A DNA stretch of 37,587 bases from assembly GCA_022842805.1 (NCBI GenBank), contig JALHOX010000003.1, positions 1,833 through 39,419 on the forward strand, written 5' to 3'. Origin of the DNA: Phycisphaerae bacterium (lineage in GTDB: Bacteria > Planctomycetota > Phycisphaerae > UBA1845 > Fen-1342). The notes beneath the pieces were generated by a model. It did no database searches and was not told the DNA's origin. It worked only from the letters and a program-made list of their open reading frames with translations. Positions 6,326 to 15,200 of this stretch are shown in pieces; the first letter of the stretch is position 1; every line of letters starts with the position of its first letter. The position numbers and the translations under genes were made by a program.

Positions 6326-9300
6326 ATGTTTCGAGCATTTGTGCTGTGGCTTGCTGTCGCTATCCCGCTGGACGCCGCGCTCGGCGGCAACGCCTACACG
6401 CGGTGGGCCGTGTTGGCGACGCCCGATTGTCGCGCCAGCGGTGTCGCGGATGCGATCGAGGCGAGCCTCGCTAAGTTGCCGGGACTGCAACTGATCGAGC
6501 GCGACCAACTGGAGGCGGCGTTTCGCGAGTTGAGCATCGCAAGCCTCGCCGACGCGCCGGGCGTCGGTCCGCGCATCCGGCTGGGCGAGCTGGTTCACGC
6601 CGACGCGCTCCTGACGATCAACCAGCAGGACGATCGCGGAAATCAGGTGATTCGCGTCATCATCGGCGAGTGCGCCAACGGAACGCGCCTGAGTCAACAG
6701 TATTTTCCCGCCGATGCAGCCGCCCTCGCAACGATCCCGCAGGCGGTACGCGACGCGACGAAATCAGTCATCGATCAATATCGCGACGGGGTTGCGCACA
6801 TAGTAGGCATTACGCCGTTCGTGTCGCAGGGACTGTCCTATGCCCACAACCACCTGCAAGGCGGCCTTGCCGAGGTGCTGCGGAGCGCGGTGCTTACGAA
6901 TCCGGGGACGGCGGTGCTGGAGGTGGAGGAACTGGAGGCGCTGCAGCGCGAGTTCGCGATCGGAGCGCCTCGCGCGGGTCGTCCCGCGCCGGTCTTCGTT
7001 CAGGGCGAGTTTCGCGCCACCGACGCGGACGGTGCGACGCGGCTGGCGCTCACGCTGAATCGGACCGGAGCCGGCCGCGAAGAGACGACCCAGCGCGAGT
7101 TCGCCACGGTCGACGAGGCAGTCAGATTCCTCCGCAGCGAATACGCGCCAAAGCTCGTGTCCGCCGCCAAGTCTGCGGGAGCGGCGCTTTCGGTCGAGAA
7201 CCAGGTCGAGCTCCTCACGAAGCAAGCTGACATGTTCCTTTCGGTGGGCCAGTTCCGCCGCTGCATTCGGCTTCGCGAGGCAGCGCTGCTGCTGCGCCCG
7301 GAGGACCGCGAAGCGCAGCGCCGGCTGATTTCCGATCTGGTGTTCGCTGTGCCGTTTCGCGACCCGGTGAACTGGTCGCGCCTGAAGCCGGGCGAGGCGC
7401 GGGAGGGTATCGCGCTGCGCCTGCAGCTTTGGCGTCGCGCATTGTGGCTGACGGAGGACCTGGTTCGAAACACGCCCGTGCCCCCTGCGGATGCCGAGCG
7501 GCTTTTGAACCAGGTTCAATATGCGATGCCCACTCTGGACCTGCACCCGCGATCTCACACGCGGATGGTGCTCGAGCAAGCGGAGGCGGGCTTGCCGAAG
7601 TTCGTCGAAACCGAGCTGCGCGATTGCAAGGTCGCGATGCGCGACTGCTACCGCGGGCTGGTAGCGCTCATGCGGAAGCGCGAGGGAATGAAGCCGTCGC
7701 CGTCCAACCCCGAGCAGACGACGGTCTCCGTGATCGAGCAGCATCCACTCGCGGGCCTGCCGGTCTGGGTGCGATTTCTGCTCACCAACCCCGTCATTGG
7801 TGATGAGAGCTCCGACAGCATGACGACTGGAAGCCCGGCCAGCCTCGATTTCATCATACAACTGTTAACCGAAACGCTGCGCGACGAGAGCTTCTACATC
7901 AACTTCGCCATCGGAGCGATCTCCGGACCTTGGCAGCGCCCGGACCTGCGGTACGGCTACTCGCGAGCTGATGTGCAAACCGCAGTGGAGAAGCTGGAGC
8001 TCGCCGGCGGAACTGCCGCGTTGCACGGCCGCTTCGGTCGAATCCTACTCGAAGCCTTGCCGGCCGGCGCCAAACAACCGACAGACATCACGGCGACAAA
8101 ATCGCTCTTCGATGCATGGGCGGCCGACGTGGAGAAAAAGTGCGGCTCGCAGGCCGGAAAGCAGGCGGCGGCGCAGGTTGAAGTGCTAATGAAAATCTGG
8201 CAACCGCCGCCGAATCCTCTGGCGGAAGCGCCCAAGACGGAGATCGCGCAGCAATCGCCGCCGGAACGCGATGAATCAGATCCCAACAATATCTCGGAGC
8301 GGTGGCGGCGCGAGACCAAGATCGTGCCCCATGCTCCGGTCGCCGTTCGCGTGCGCACCCGCGACACGGGCGAAACTCCATTTGCGGCCGAGGACGGGCG
8401 CTCCTGGATGGACGAGTGGTCGCTGCCGCGCGGCGTGTTTGCGGCGGACACGTTCGATGTCATATGGAACGGCTGCACGATTCTCTACCAGCGCGAGCCG
8501 GGGGTTTGGGACGAGGTCTACGCCAAGCGCTGCGATGGTCACGCGGGAAATCACGACGTCATTTTCGACGGCGAGTACGTCTGGGCGATCACCTGCTGTC
8601 GCGGCGTGCGCGTACTCGATCGCAGCGGCCGCGAGCGCGCCTTTCGTGCCTGCGACGGTGAATTGCCCGAGTCGCACGCCGGCGCCAAGCTCGCCGCCAT
8701 CGCGCCGGGTCGCGTGCTGTGCGTCGGCTCGTTCGGCGCGGACAAGCGAGCCTGGTGCGGCGTGCTGACGTTCGAAGAGCCGCAGATCAAGGTCGACCTG
8801 ATCCACGAAGCGACCAAAGTGATCACGGATGCAAAGGCGCAGCGTCTCGACGTGACCAGTGCCAAGGCTGTGTTCGTGCCGACCGCGATTCATCGCGATC
8901 CCAAGTCCGCGAAAGATGACCGGCGGTTCTTCGTCGAGCGCGAAGTTCGTCTGCCCGGCAATCAGCACTGGGAGACATCGTTTCAGCCGCCGATGCTGCT
9001 AATTCGCCCGGCGGCGCGCGAGGTCGGCGTCATCGACTACCAACTCTGGCACAACGGCTGCGGAAACGGCACAAGCGGCCTGGTCGTGTTGCCCGACGCG
9101 TCGTGCCTTTTGTTTCAACGCGATGCGGTTTGCCGCTTCGACAGGCCCGGGTGCGACTTCCCGGAGATTCTCGTCAATAGCCAGGACTTGAAATTCGAAT
9201 GCGACCCGATCGCGGCGCCGGGCGAATATCACATCATCGGGCGCGAGCTCTGGTTGAAGTGGCTCGTCAACGAGCAAAAGCTGGCGCCAGTCGGACGACT

Positions 9301-10120
9301 ACCCGCAGGCATCGCGGAGATTCGCCAGCAATTTGGCTATACGAAGCACCTCGGCTTCATCAGTTGGAGCCACACCGGGAGAGTGACTCGATATCTTGGC
9401 GGCGCCGGCGATGACGCCGCCGCAGGCAAGTTCGTCGAGCTGCGCAAGGCGGTGGAGTCTCGAAAGGACGATTGGACCGCCTGGCGCGAGCTCGTGTGGG
9501 CCCTCTACCAAGCCGAGCAATTCGAAGCCGCGAGCGCCGCCACGCTCGATTGGATTCGGGCGATGCCCCGCAACCCGCAGGCACGCTGGGCGCTGCACGA
9601 CGTGCGCCGCCGCATCGAAGCGGGTCTGACCTTGCGCGAGCACGGCAGCGCCAAGCTCAAAGGACCGTTCCGGTCATTTGCGCATTGGCGGATGTACAAC
9701 AATCCGTGGGAGGAATCGGAGGCGCGCTACAACGTGCATCACGCCATCCGGCTTCCCATCGCGCTGGACGAGACCGAGTGGTGGATGGCGGAGATGGGCC
9801 TAGTCCACTGCGCCAACGACGCCGTCGCCGTGAATCGCAACCGACCAGCGATCGACGTTTGCGATGTCTGGGAACGCGAGGCGAAGGCGCGGGGCGCGGG
9901 AAGCGACTGCAGCTATTTCCTACTGCGCGGCATCTCGCGCCTGCGCGACGGCGACTACGCCGGGGCCGAGATCGACGCCAAGGCGGCGCTGAATTGCGAA
10001 AAAGAAGGCCGCGCATGGATCGTCGGAGCGGAGCAGTTGCTGCGGGACATTGCCGACAAGAACGAGAAGGCCGAACTGGAGCAGCAGATTTTTGAATTGC
10101 TGGAGTGGTATCCTCGATAG
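6326..10120 (+). CDS. Giant exported CsgG/FlgO-like, propeller-TPR protein (paralogue A)
   Basis: 1264 aa, from the ATG at 6326 (GAGGG upstream), which opens a signal peptide (MFRAFVLWLAVAIPLDAALGG); the earlier in-frame start is rejected because it would bury it. Residues about 25-150 form a CsgG/FlgO/TolB-N-like module (WAVLATPDCRASGV..., LQLIERDQLEAAFREL, RLGELVHADALLTI). Residues 155-285 are a second, related module (ITPFVSQGLSYAHNHLQGGLAEVL, AVLEVEELEALQREF). A helical region (about 290-630) follows, then a Pro-rich linker, a beta-propeller-like region (about 665-1030, with VWAITCCRGVRVLDRSG and GRVLCVGSFGADKRAW), and a TPR-like end (WRELVWALYQAEQFEAA..., DGDYAGAEIDAKAAL). It is homologous over its whole length to the gene at 12261-16052. 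CsgG/FlgO relatives act in the outer membrane or periplasm; the function of this architecture is unknown. Confidence 0.85.
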   Translation: MFRAFVLWLAVAIPLDAALGGNAYTRWAVLATPDCRASGVADAIEASLAKLPGLQLIERDQLEAAFRELSIASLADAPGVGPRIRLGELVHADALLTINQQDDRGNQVIRVIIGECANGTRLSQQYFPADAAALATIPQAVRDATKSVIDQYRDGVAHIVGITPFVSQGLSYAHNHLQGGLAEVLRSAVLTNPGTAVLEVEELEALQREFAIGAPRAGRPAPVFVQGEFRATDADGATRLALTLNRTGAGREETTQREFATVDEAVRFLRSEYAPKLVSAAKSAGAALSVENQVELLTKQADMFLSVGQFRRCIRLREAALLLRPEDREAQRRLISDLVFAVPFRDPVNWSRLKPGEAREGIALRLQLWRRALWLTEDLVRNTPVPPADAERLLNQVQYAMPTLDLHPRSHTRMVLEQAEAGLPKFVETELRDCKVAMRDCYRGLVALMRKREGMKPSPSNPEQTTVSVIEQHPLAGLPVWVRFLLTNPVIGDESSDSMTTGSPASLDFIIQLLTETLRDESFYINFAIGAISGPWQRPDLRYGYSRADVQTAVEKLELAGGTAALHGRFGRILLEALPAGAKQPTDITATKSLFDAWAADVEKKCGSQAGKQAAAQVEVLMKIWQPPPNPLAEAPKTEIAQQSPPERDESDPNNISERWRRETKIVPHAPVAVRVRTRDTGETPFAAEDGRSWMDEWSLPRGVFAADTFDVIWNGCTILYQREPGVWDEVYAKRCDGHAGNHDVIFDGEYVWAITCCRGVRVLDRSGRERAFRACDGELPESHAGAKLAAIAPGRVLCVGSFGADKRAWCGVLTFEEPQIKVDLIHEATKVITDAKAQRLDVTSAKAVFVPTAIHRDPKSAKDDRRFFVEREVRLPGNQHWETSFQPPMLLIRPAAREVGVIDYQLWHNGCGNGTSGLVVLPDASCLLFQRDAVCRFDRPGCDFPEILVNSQDLKFECDPIAAPGEYHIIGRELWLKWLVNEQKLAPVGRLPAGIAEIRQQFGYTKHLGFISWSHTGRVTRYLGGAGDDAAAGKFVELRKAVESRKDDWTAWRELVWALYQAEQFEAASAATLDWIRAMPRNPQARWALHDVRRRIEAGLTLREHGSAKLKGPFRSFAHWRMYNNPWEESEARYNVHHAIRLPIALDETEWWMAEMGLVHCANDAVAVNRNRPAIDVCDVWEREAKARGAGSDCSYFLLRGISRLRDGDYAGAEIDAKAALNCEKEGRAWIVGAEQLLRDIADKNEKAELEQQIFELLEWYPR

Positions 10121-10170
10121 CGCTGTTCTCGTCGATGGGGTTGCCACGGGAACGCCCAGGGAGAAGCGGA

Positions 10171-11181
10171 ATGTGGGTCCTGCTGACCGAAGTGGTTGCA
10201 CTCTCACTCGCTCACGGCGGAATCTGGACCGGCGGCGAGCCGGGTCGGGCTACGTTGCAGTGGACGCCGACTACGGCCGCGCCGGCGACGCAGGGCGAGT
10301 GGAGTCTGGCGGCCGGGGGAGCGGTCCTCGCCGAAGGGCGTTTCGATCTCCCTGCGGGCTGGGTTAATCACGAAATCGAGATTGCAACACCCGCTGTTCG
10401 AGCGCGCCTCGAAGCCGCTTTGCAAGTCAAAATACTCCTGTCAGGCGAGATGTCGAAACTGACTCAATCGGCGGTGCTTCATCTTCCGCCACAATTACGC
10501 GTGCCAGGCCCACCGCCGGCATCTCCACTCGCCTTGGTCGGGACGAACTCGTCGCTGGGAGACTTTCTCGAATCCCGGAAGATTCCCTATCGCAAGGTGA
10601 CCGCCGCGCAACTGTCAACCGTCGTCGGCAATGTCATTTGGGTCGATAGCGAGCTGCCGGGTGGGTTGCACGCGATCGACGCAGCGCTGCTCGAGCGTGC
10701 GCGGGAAGGTGCTGTAGTCGTAACGTTTCGACATCCGCCAAGCGACCGCTTCGCCGGGCTGCGTTGGATCGAGCCGCCGCCCGGAACGCGGCTGCGAAAC
10801 CGATTCCCGCATCCCTTGCTCGATCAAATCGTCCCGTCCGATTGGGATCGTTGGCTGGCGGCGAACGCGGCGATCGCCGGCATCGAGCTCGGAGAAAATC
10901 CCGCCTCGGGCGCGGTCGACTTCATCATCGAGCCGCCGGCCACGACGAGAAAGACCACGCTTACGGTTTTGGGGGATCAACGCGTCGGCGCCGGCAGAAT
11001 CGTCTACTGCGGTTTGCCGCTTCGCTTCACTGCGTCGGACGCAACCACGACGTGCCTTCTGGTGCGGATTCTCGAATACTCGCTCTCGCCTCCCGCGATT
11101 ACGCCCATCCGCGATCCCGCGAAACAGCCGGCGGAATCAGAAAGACCCGCGATCAACATTGGCGCCACGCCCGGAGACTAA
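10171..11181 (+). CDS. Exported GATase-like / GH2-type beta-sandwich protein
   Basis: 336 aa. The ATG at 10171 is chosen for its Shine-Dalgarno (AGGGAGAAG) and short hydrophobic N-terminus (MWVLLTEVVALSLAHGG); it lies 50 bases after paralogue A. Residues 20-115 look like a beta-sandwich (GEWSLAAGGAVLAEGRFDLP, LQVKILLSGEMSK). From residue 120 a class-I-glutamine-amidotransferase-like Rossmann fold follows (LALVGTNSSLGDFLESRKIPYRKVT, NVIWVDSELPGG, GAVVVTFRHPPSDRFAGLRWIEPPPGTRLRN, HPLLDQIVPSDWDRW, VGAGRIVYCGLPLRFTASDATTTCLLVRILEYS). The same order occurs at the end of many planctomycete GH2-like proteins. No catalytic Cys-His-Glu triad is evident, so it is probably a binding or scaffold protein. 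The stop lies 3 bases from the next start, so it is clearly operonic. Confidence 0.65.
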   Translation: MWVLLTEVVALSLAHGGIWTGGEPGRATLQWTPTTAAPATQGEWSLAAGGAVLAEGRFDLPAGWVNHEIEIATPAVRARLEAALQVKILLSGEMSKLTQSAVLHLPPQLRVPGPPPASPLALVGTNSSLGDFLESRKIPYRKVTAAQLSTVVGNVIWVDSELPGGLHAIDAALLERAREGAVVVTFRHPPSDRFAGLRWIEPPPGTRLRNRFPHPLLDQIVPSDWDRWLAANAAIAGIELGENPASGAVDFIIEPPATTRKTTLTVLGDQRVGAGRIVYCGLPLRFTASDATTTCLLVRILEYSLSPPAITPIRDPAKQPAESERPAINIGATPGD

Positions 11182-11184
11182 CTC

Positions 11185-12213
11185 ATGCCACGTTCCGCAT
11201 GCATTGAATTGCGATGGACGATCGTGTTCAGCCTGGCAGTCTGCGCGCTCGCGACCGGCGAGCCGCCCGCCGCCTCGCAGCCGGTCGACGCGGCGGTGCC
11301 CGTCGCTGTACTCGACTTCGCGGCATCGGTCGCAGGTCAGCCCGAGCTGGGCGGACAAATCGCCGAGTTTGTCGCCGCTCGCCTGAGCGATCAGCCGGGA
11401 ATCCGGCTGGTCGAGCGCGGCGCGCTCACTCGCGCGTTGACCGAAATGGAGTTGAGCCTGAGCGGCGTCGTGGACGAATCCAAAACGGTTAAGGTCGGCC
11501 GGCTCGTCGGCGCAAAGCTGATCGTCACCGGCCGCGCGTTCGCGCTGGGCGAGAAGCAGATGCTGACCGCCAAGCTGATCGGCACCGAGACGAGTCTCGT
11601 CAAGGTCGTCAGTGCCGAAGGCGCTGCCAACTCCGACCTCGGAGCGCTGGCCCTGTCGCTTGCGGACAAGCTGGCCGAGTCCATTCGAACCGATGCCCGC
11701 TCCTTGATGGCGGAGGCATCGCCAGCGGCAGACCGCATCGCCTCACTTCAGGCGAAACTGAAGGCTCGCAAGCTGCCCGTGATCGCCGTCCACGTTTCCG
11801 AGACGCATGTGTCCCGCGCCGTCATCGATCCCGCCGTGGAAACGGAGATTCGCCGCGTTCTGATCGATTCCGGCTTCGAGGTGCGCGCCGTCTCGACGCT
11901 GAGCGGGCTACCGGCCGGCGTACTTTCCAATCAACCTTGGCCGAAGGCTCTGGACGGCATCGATCTGGTTGTCATGGGCGAGGCGCTCAGCGAATTCGGC
12001 GCGAGACTCGGAAACCTGCAATCCTGCGGCGCGCGAGCCGAAATCACCTTGCTCTCCCGCGACGGCGGCCGCGTGCTGCTATCGGAGCGGGCCACCGCGC
12101 GACACATCGACCTGGAAGAGCACCTTGCCGCTAAGGCAGCCCTGGAAAAATGCGGACGCGCCCTCAGCGAGAGGCTGCTCGCACATTTCGACGCGAGTTT
12201 GCCAAGCCCCTGA
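11185..12213 (+). CDS. CsgG/FlgO-like exported protein
   Basis: 342 aa, starting 3 bases after the GATase-like gene. The N-terminus has a signal peptide (IELRWTIVFSLAVCALATGEPPAA). Residues 35-175 carry the CsgG/FlgO pattern: VPVAVLDFAASVAG, LGGQIAEFVAARLSDQPGIRLVERGALTRALTEMELS, VGRLVGAKLIVTGRAFALGEKQMLTAKLIGTETSLVKVV. A second half (about 195-340) repeats a similar alternating helix/strand order (KLPVIAVHVSETHVSRAVIDPAVETEIRRVLIDSGFEV, LDGIDLVVMGEAL, ALEKCGRALSERLLAHF), so it may be a two-module protein like the N-termini of the flanking giants. CsgG forms the curli secretion pore and FlgO is a flagella-associated outer-membrane protein; neither curli nor flagellar genes are nearby, so its role is unknown. 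Confidence 0.8.
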   Translation: MPRSACIELRWTIVFSLAVCALATGEPPAASQPVDAAVPVAVLDFAASVAGQPELGGQIAEFVAARLSDQPGIRLVERGALTRALTEMELSLSGVVDESKTVKVGRLVGAKLIVTGRAFALGEKQMLTAKLIGTETSLVKVVSAEGAANSDLGALALSLADKLAESIRTDARSLMAEASPAADRIASLQAKLKARKLPVIAVHVSETHVSRAVIDPAVETEIRRVLIDSGFEVRAVSTLSGLPAGVLSNQPWPKALDGIDLVVMGEALSEFGARLGNLQSCGARAEITLLSRDGGRVLLSERATARHIDLEEHLAAKAALEKCGRALSERLLAHFDASLPSP

Positions 12214-12260
12214 CGCCGTCCGACAAGATCGCCGCACGTCAATTTCTGGAGGGCGTGAGA

Positions 12261-15200
12261 ATGCGCATTGAAGTGGCCATTGCGTTGCTTGCGATGACGG
12301 TGCAGATGGCCGCCGCAGAGGCGCCGACGCTGAAGCGATTCGCCGTTATCTCGTCGCCCGAGGTACAGGCCTCCGGCCTTGATGTCGCGGTTCCCGCTGC
12401 GGCGGCTTCGCACGATTCGCTGCAATGGGTGGAGCGCGACTCGCTTAACAAAGTGCTCGACGAACTCGTTATCGAGCGTGCGTTTGGCGCCGATGGGGTG
12501 CGTGAGCGGCTCCGTCTCGGCGCTTTGCTCAGCGCCGATGCGTTGGTCCTGCTGGGGCATGAAAAGCACCTCGATAAACGCGTGCTCAGGGCAGTCGTCA
12601 CCGACGCGCGCCTGGGCGTTCGCCTGCGACAGCAGTACTTCGCGGCCGATCCGATCGACGTCGATTCGACGTCGCGGGCGATTGCGGCTGCGCTGGCCGA
12701 ACTGCAAGCACATTACAGCGGGGGCATTCACAAGGTAGCCGCTGTCCCACCGTTCGTGTCGCGGACGCTCAGCCACGATTATGACCACCTGTCCTATGGC
12801 CTAGCGAATGTGCTGATCAGCGCGCTGCTCGCCCAGCCGGGTGTAGCCGTCGTAGAACTCGAGGATCTGGAGTCGCTACGCCGCGAATGGACAATCGGCG
12901 GCGAATCTCGCCCCCCATTGGCATCTCTGGCCGTGCGCGGCGAGGTCCGCGTGTCGCCCGCACAGGGGCAACGGCCGACATCGATTCGTCTCATCACGGA
13001 CGGACGGGACGCGAACGGGGCGGAGATCGAGCGCACCTTTCCGAACCCCGAAGCCGCGGCTGAGTTTCTGCGCGGCGATTACGCTGCAAAGGCGTTTCAC
13101 TCAGATGCCCCAGTCGCCGAGCCGATGACGGTGGCGCAGCAAGCCGCGCTCCTCGCCGCTCAGGCGGATGCGCTTGTCAGAGCCGGAAGGATCTACGACG
13201 CACTCAAACTCCGCGAGGCGGCCTTGCTCATCGCCCCCTCCGATTGGGCTCAGGTGCGTCGCGTCATCCGCGACGCGCTGGTGCTGGCGCCGTTCCGAGA
13301 CTTCGTGAATTGGGGCAGCGAACCCGACGAAGACATGGAGAGATTCATCCGTTTGCGCCTCGCACTCTGGCGCCGCGCCCTCGCTCTCGCCGAATTGTTG
13401 CTGCGAAGCGGAGCGTCAAACCCCGCAGAGGCGCTCTGGATCAAGAGCCGTGCCGAGAAAGCGATGGCCGAGTTCAAGCGCCTGGGGCGCTTCGCCGGCG
13501 ACCGCGCCCCGATCAGCGCGCACATTCGCGAGATCACCGGCGAGGAACTGCGTGAGTGCGATCGCGTCGCGGAGCGTTTTTTCCGCGAAATGGCGCCGGT
13601 CGTTACAGCAATGGAGCCTTCGATGCCGACGGATCGCCACGACGTCGAAGCGCTGTTCCGCGGCGAACGGGGCGACGCCACGCTGGCGCTAGACGTACGC
13701 ACCCCCCCACCGCCTGCCGGCGTCCAATATCTGCTGACCTACCCGGAGTGCGCTCGGCTTGAGCGCCCCATAGGCCTCTCCGGTGCCGAAGTCAGGCATA
13801 TCGCCAAGTGTCTCGCGGGACCGCTGCAGGCCGAATGCCATGTTAGCTACGACTTGCTGTCGTCGTTCCTTCAGCCCACGCTGCATAAGCAGAGTCCCTG
13901 GAGCTGCTCCGCCGACGATGTTCGAGCCTCGGTCGCGGCGCTCGAATCCGTGCCCGGAATGGCCGCTTGGCACGGTGAATTCGGACACATCCTTCTCGAT
14001 TTCGCCGAGCGGCCGACCGCGACGGACGATGAAAAGCAGCACCTAATAGCGCGGCTTACAAAGTGGAGCGAGAGCCCGCCAGCGGCGTGTCAGGACGCTC
14101 AGATCGGCGCGAGTGGAATGGTCTCGAAGGTACGAGCTGCCCTGAAAATCGCGGATGGACCGACCCGGTTCGGCCAGACGCCGCCGACGGCTAAAACTCC
14201 AATCGAGCCGGTGACGCCCGCCATGCCGGCGCGTCTTGCCGATCGTCGCCTACCGCTGACGGTGATTCGAGCGGACGGGACAACGCTTCGCTTCACCCCT
14301 GATTCGAAGGGAAATGCGGACGCACAGGCGTGGAGCGCGCCAACCGAGCTTGTGCCCGCGGACAAATTCGACATTCTCTGGAACAGCCGCACGGTCTACC
14401 TGCATCGTCAGCCGGGAAAGTGGGAAGAGGTGTTATCCCGCTCGTTTGAAGACGATCATCGTGGGATCTCCGACTGCGCGTTCGACAGCCGGCACATCTG
14501 GCTCATGACCTGTTGTGAGGGCTTCATCGTTCTGGACTCCACAGGAAAGGTCGCCGCCCAGCGCAAGTACGACGATCAGATTCCCGGTGCGCACCTCGGC
14601 GCCTGCCTCGCAGCGGTCGGGCCTGATCGTATGATCGCGACGGGTTCTTTCGGCCGCGACCGCCGCGCCTGGGTCGCAAAGCTGACGTTGGAAGGCGCTG
14701 GCATCGATGTCGACCTGCTTCACGAAGCTGCAGCAGCCGCGTCGGACGCAAAATCGTTGGAAATCGGAGCGGCGGACCCGAAATTCGCGTTCGTCCCGGA
14801 GTCGATTCACTATGTGCGCAGTACCGGCGACGGTAGCGCCGGGCGAGTTTTCATCGCCCGCGCCGTGCGCGGCCGGGAGGACGCTCGCGATACGAACTCA
14901 TGTCCGATGCTTGAGGTGAATCTCGATACGCGCGAAGTTCGCACAGCGGATTTCGGCCTCCGCACAAACTCTGTCGGATACCCGTTCCAGATCGCGTTTC
15001 TCGACACGAAGCGCTGCCTGGTCGCTCGCACGAGCACCGTTCGCCTGCATCGCGAGGGCGCCGGTCCCGACGATGGGTACTTGCTGCTCTTCGGCAGTTC
15101 GACTGATTTCCCGGGTCTGCTGGGAACGGCGGATGACGTTTACGTACTCGGTGATCCCATGGCGCGCTGGAATCGTCGCGCTGAGCGCATGGAGATCCTC

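Noticed and set aside
6764..7861. Long minus-strand open frame (365 codons) antisense to paralogue A, with similar ones at 11931-12788, 24144-25658 and 32857-34221
   Set aside because: High-GC shadow frames: Arg/Ala/Gly-rich, no domains, no ribosome sites, and the opposite strand has clear protein families.
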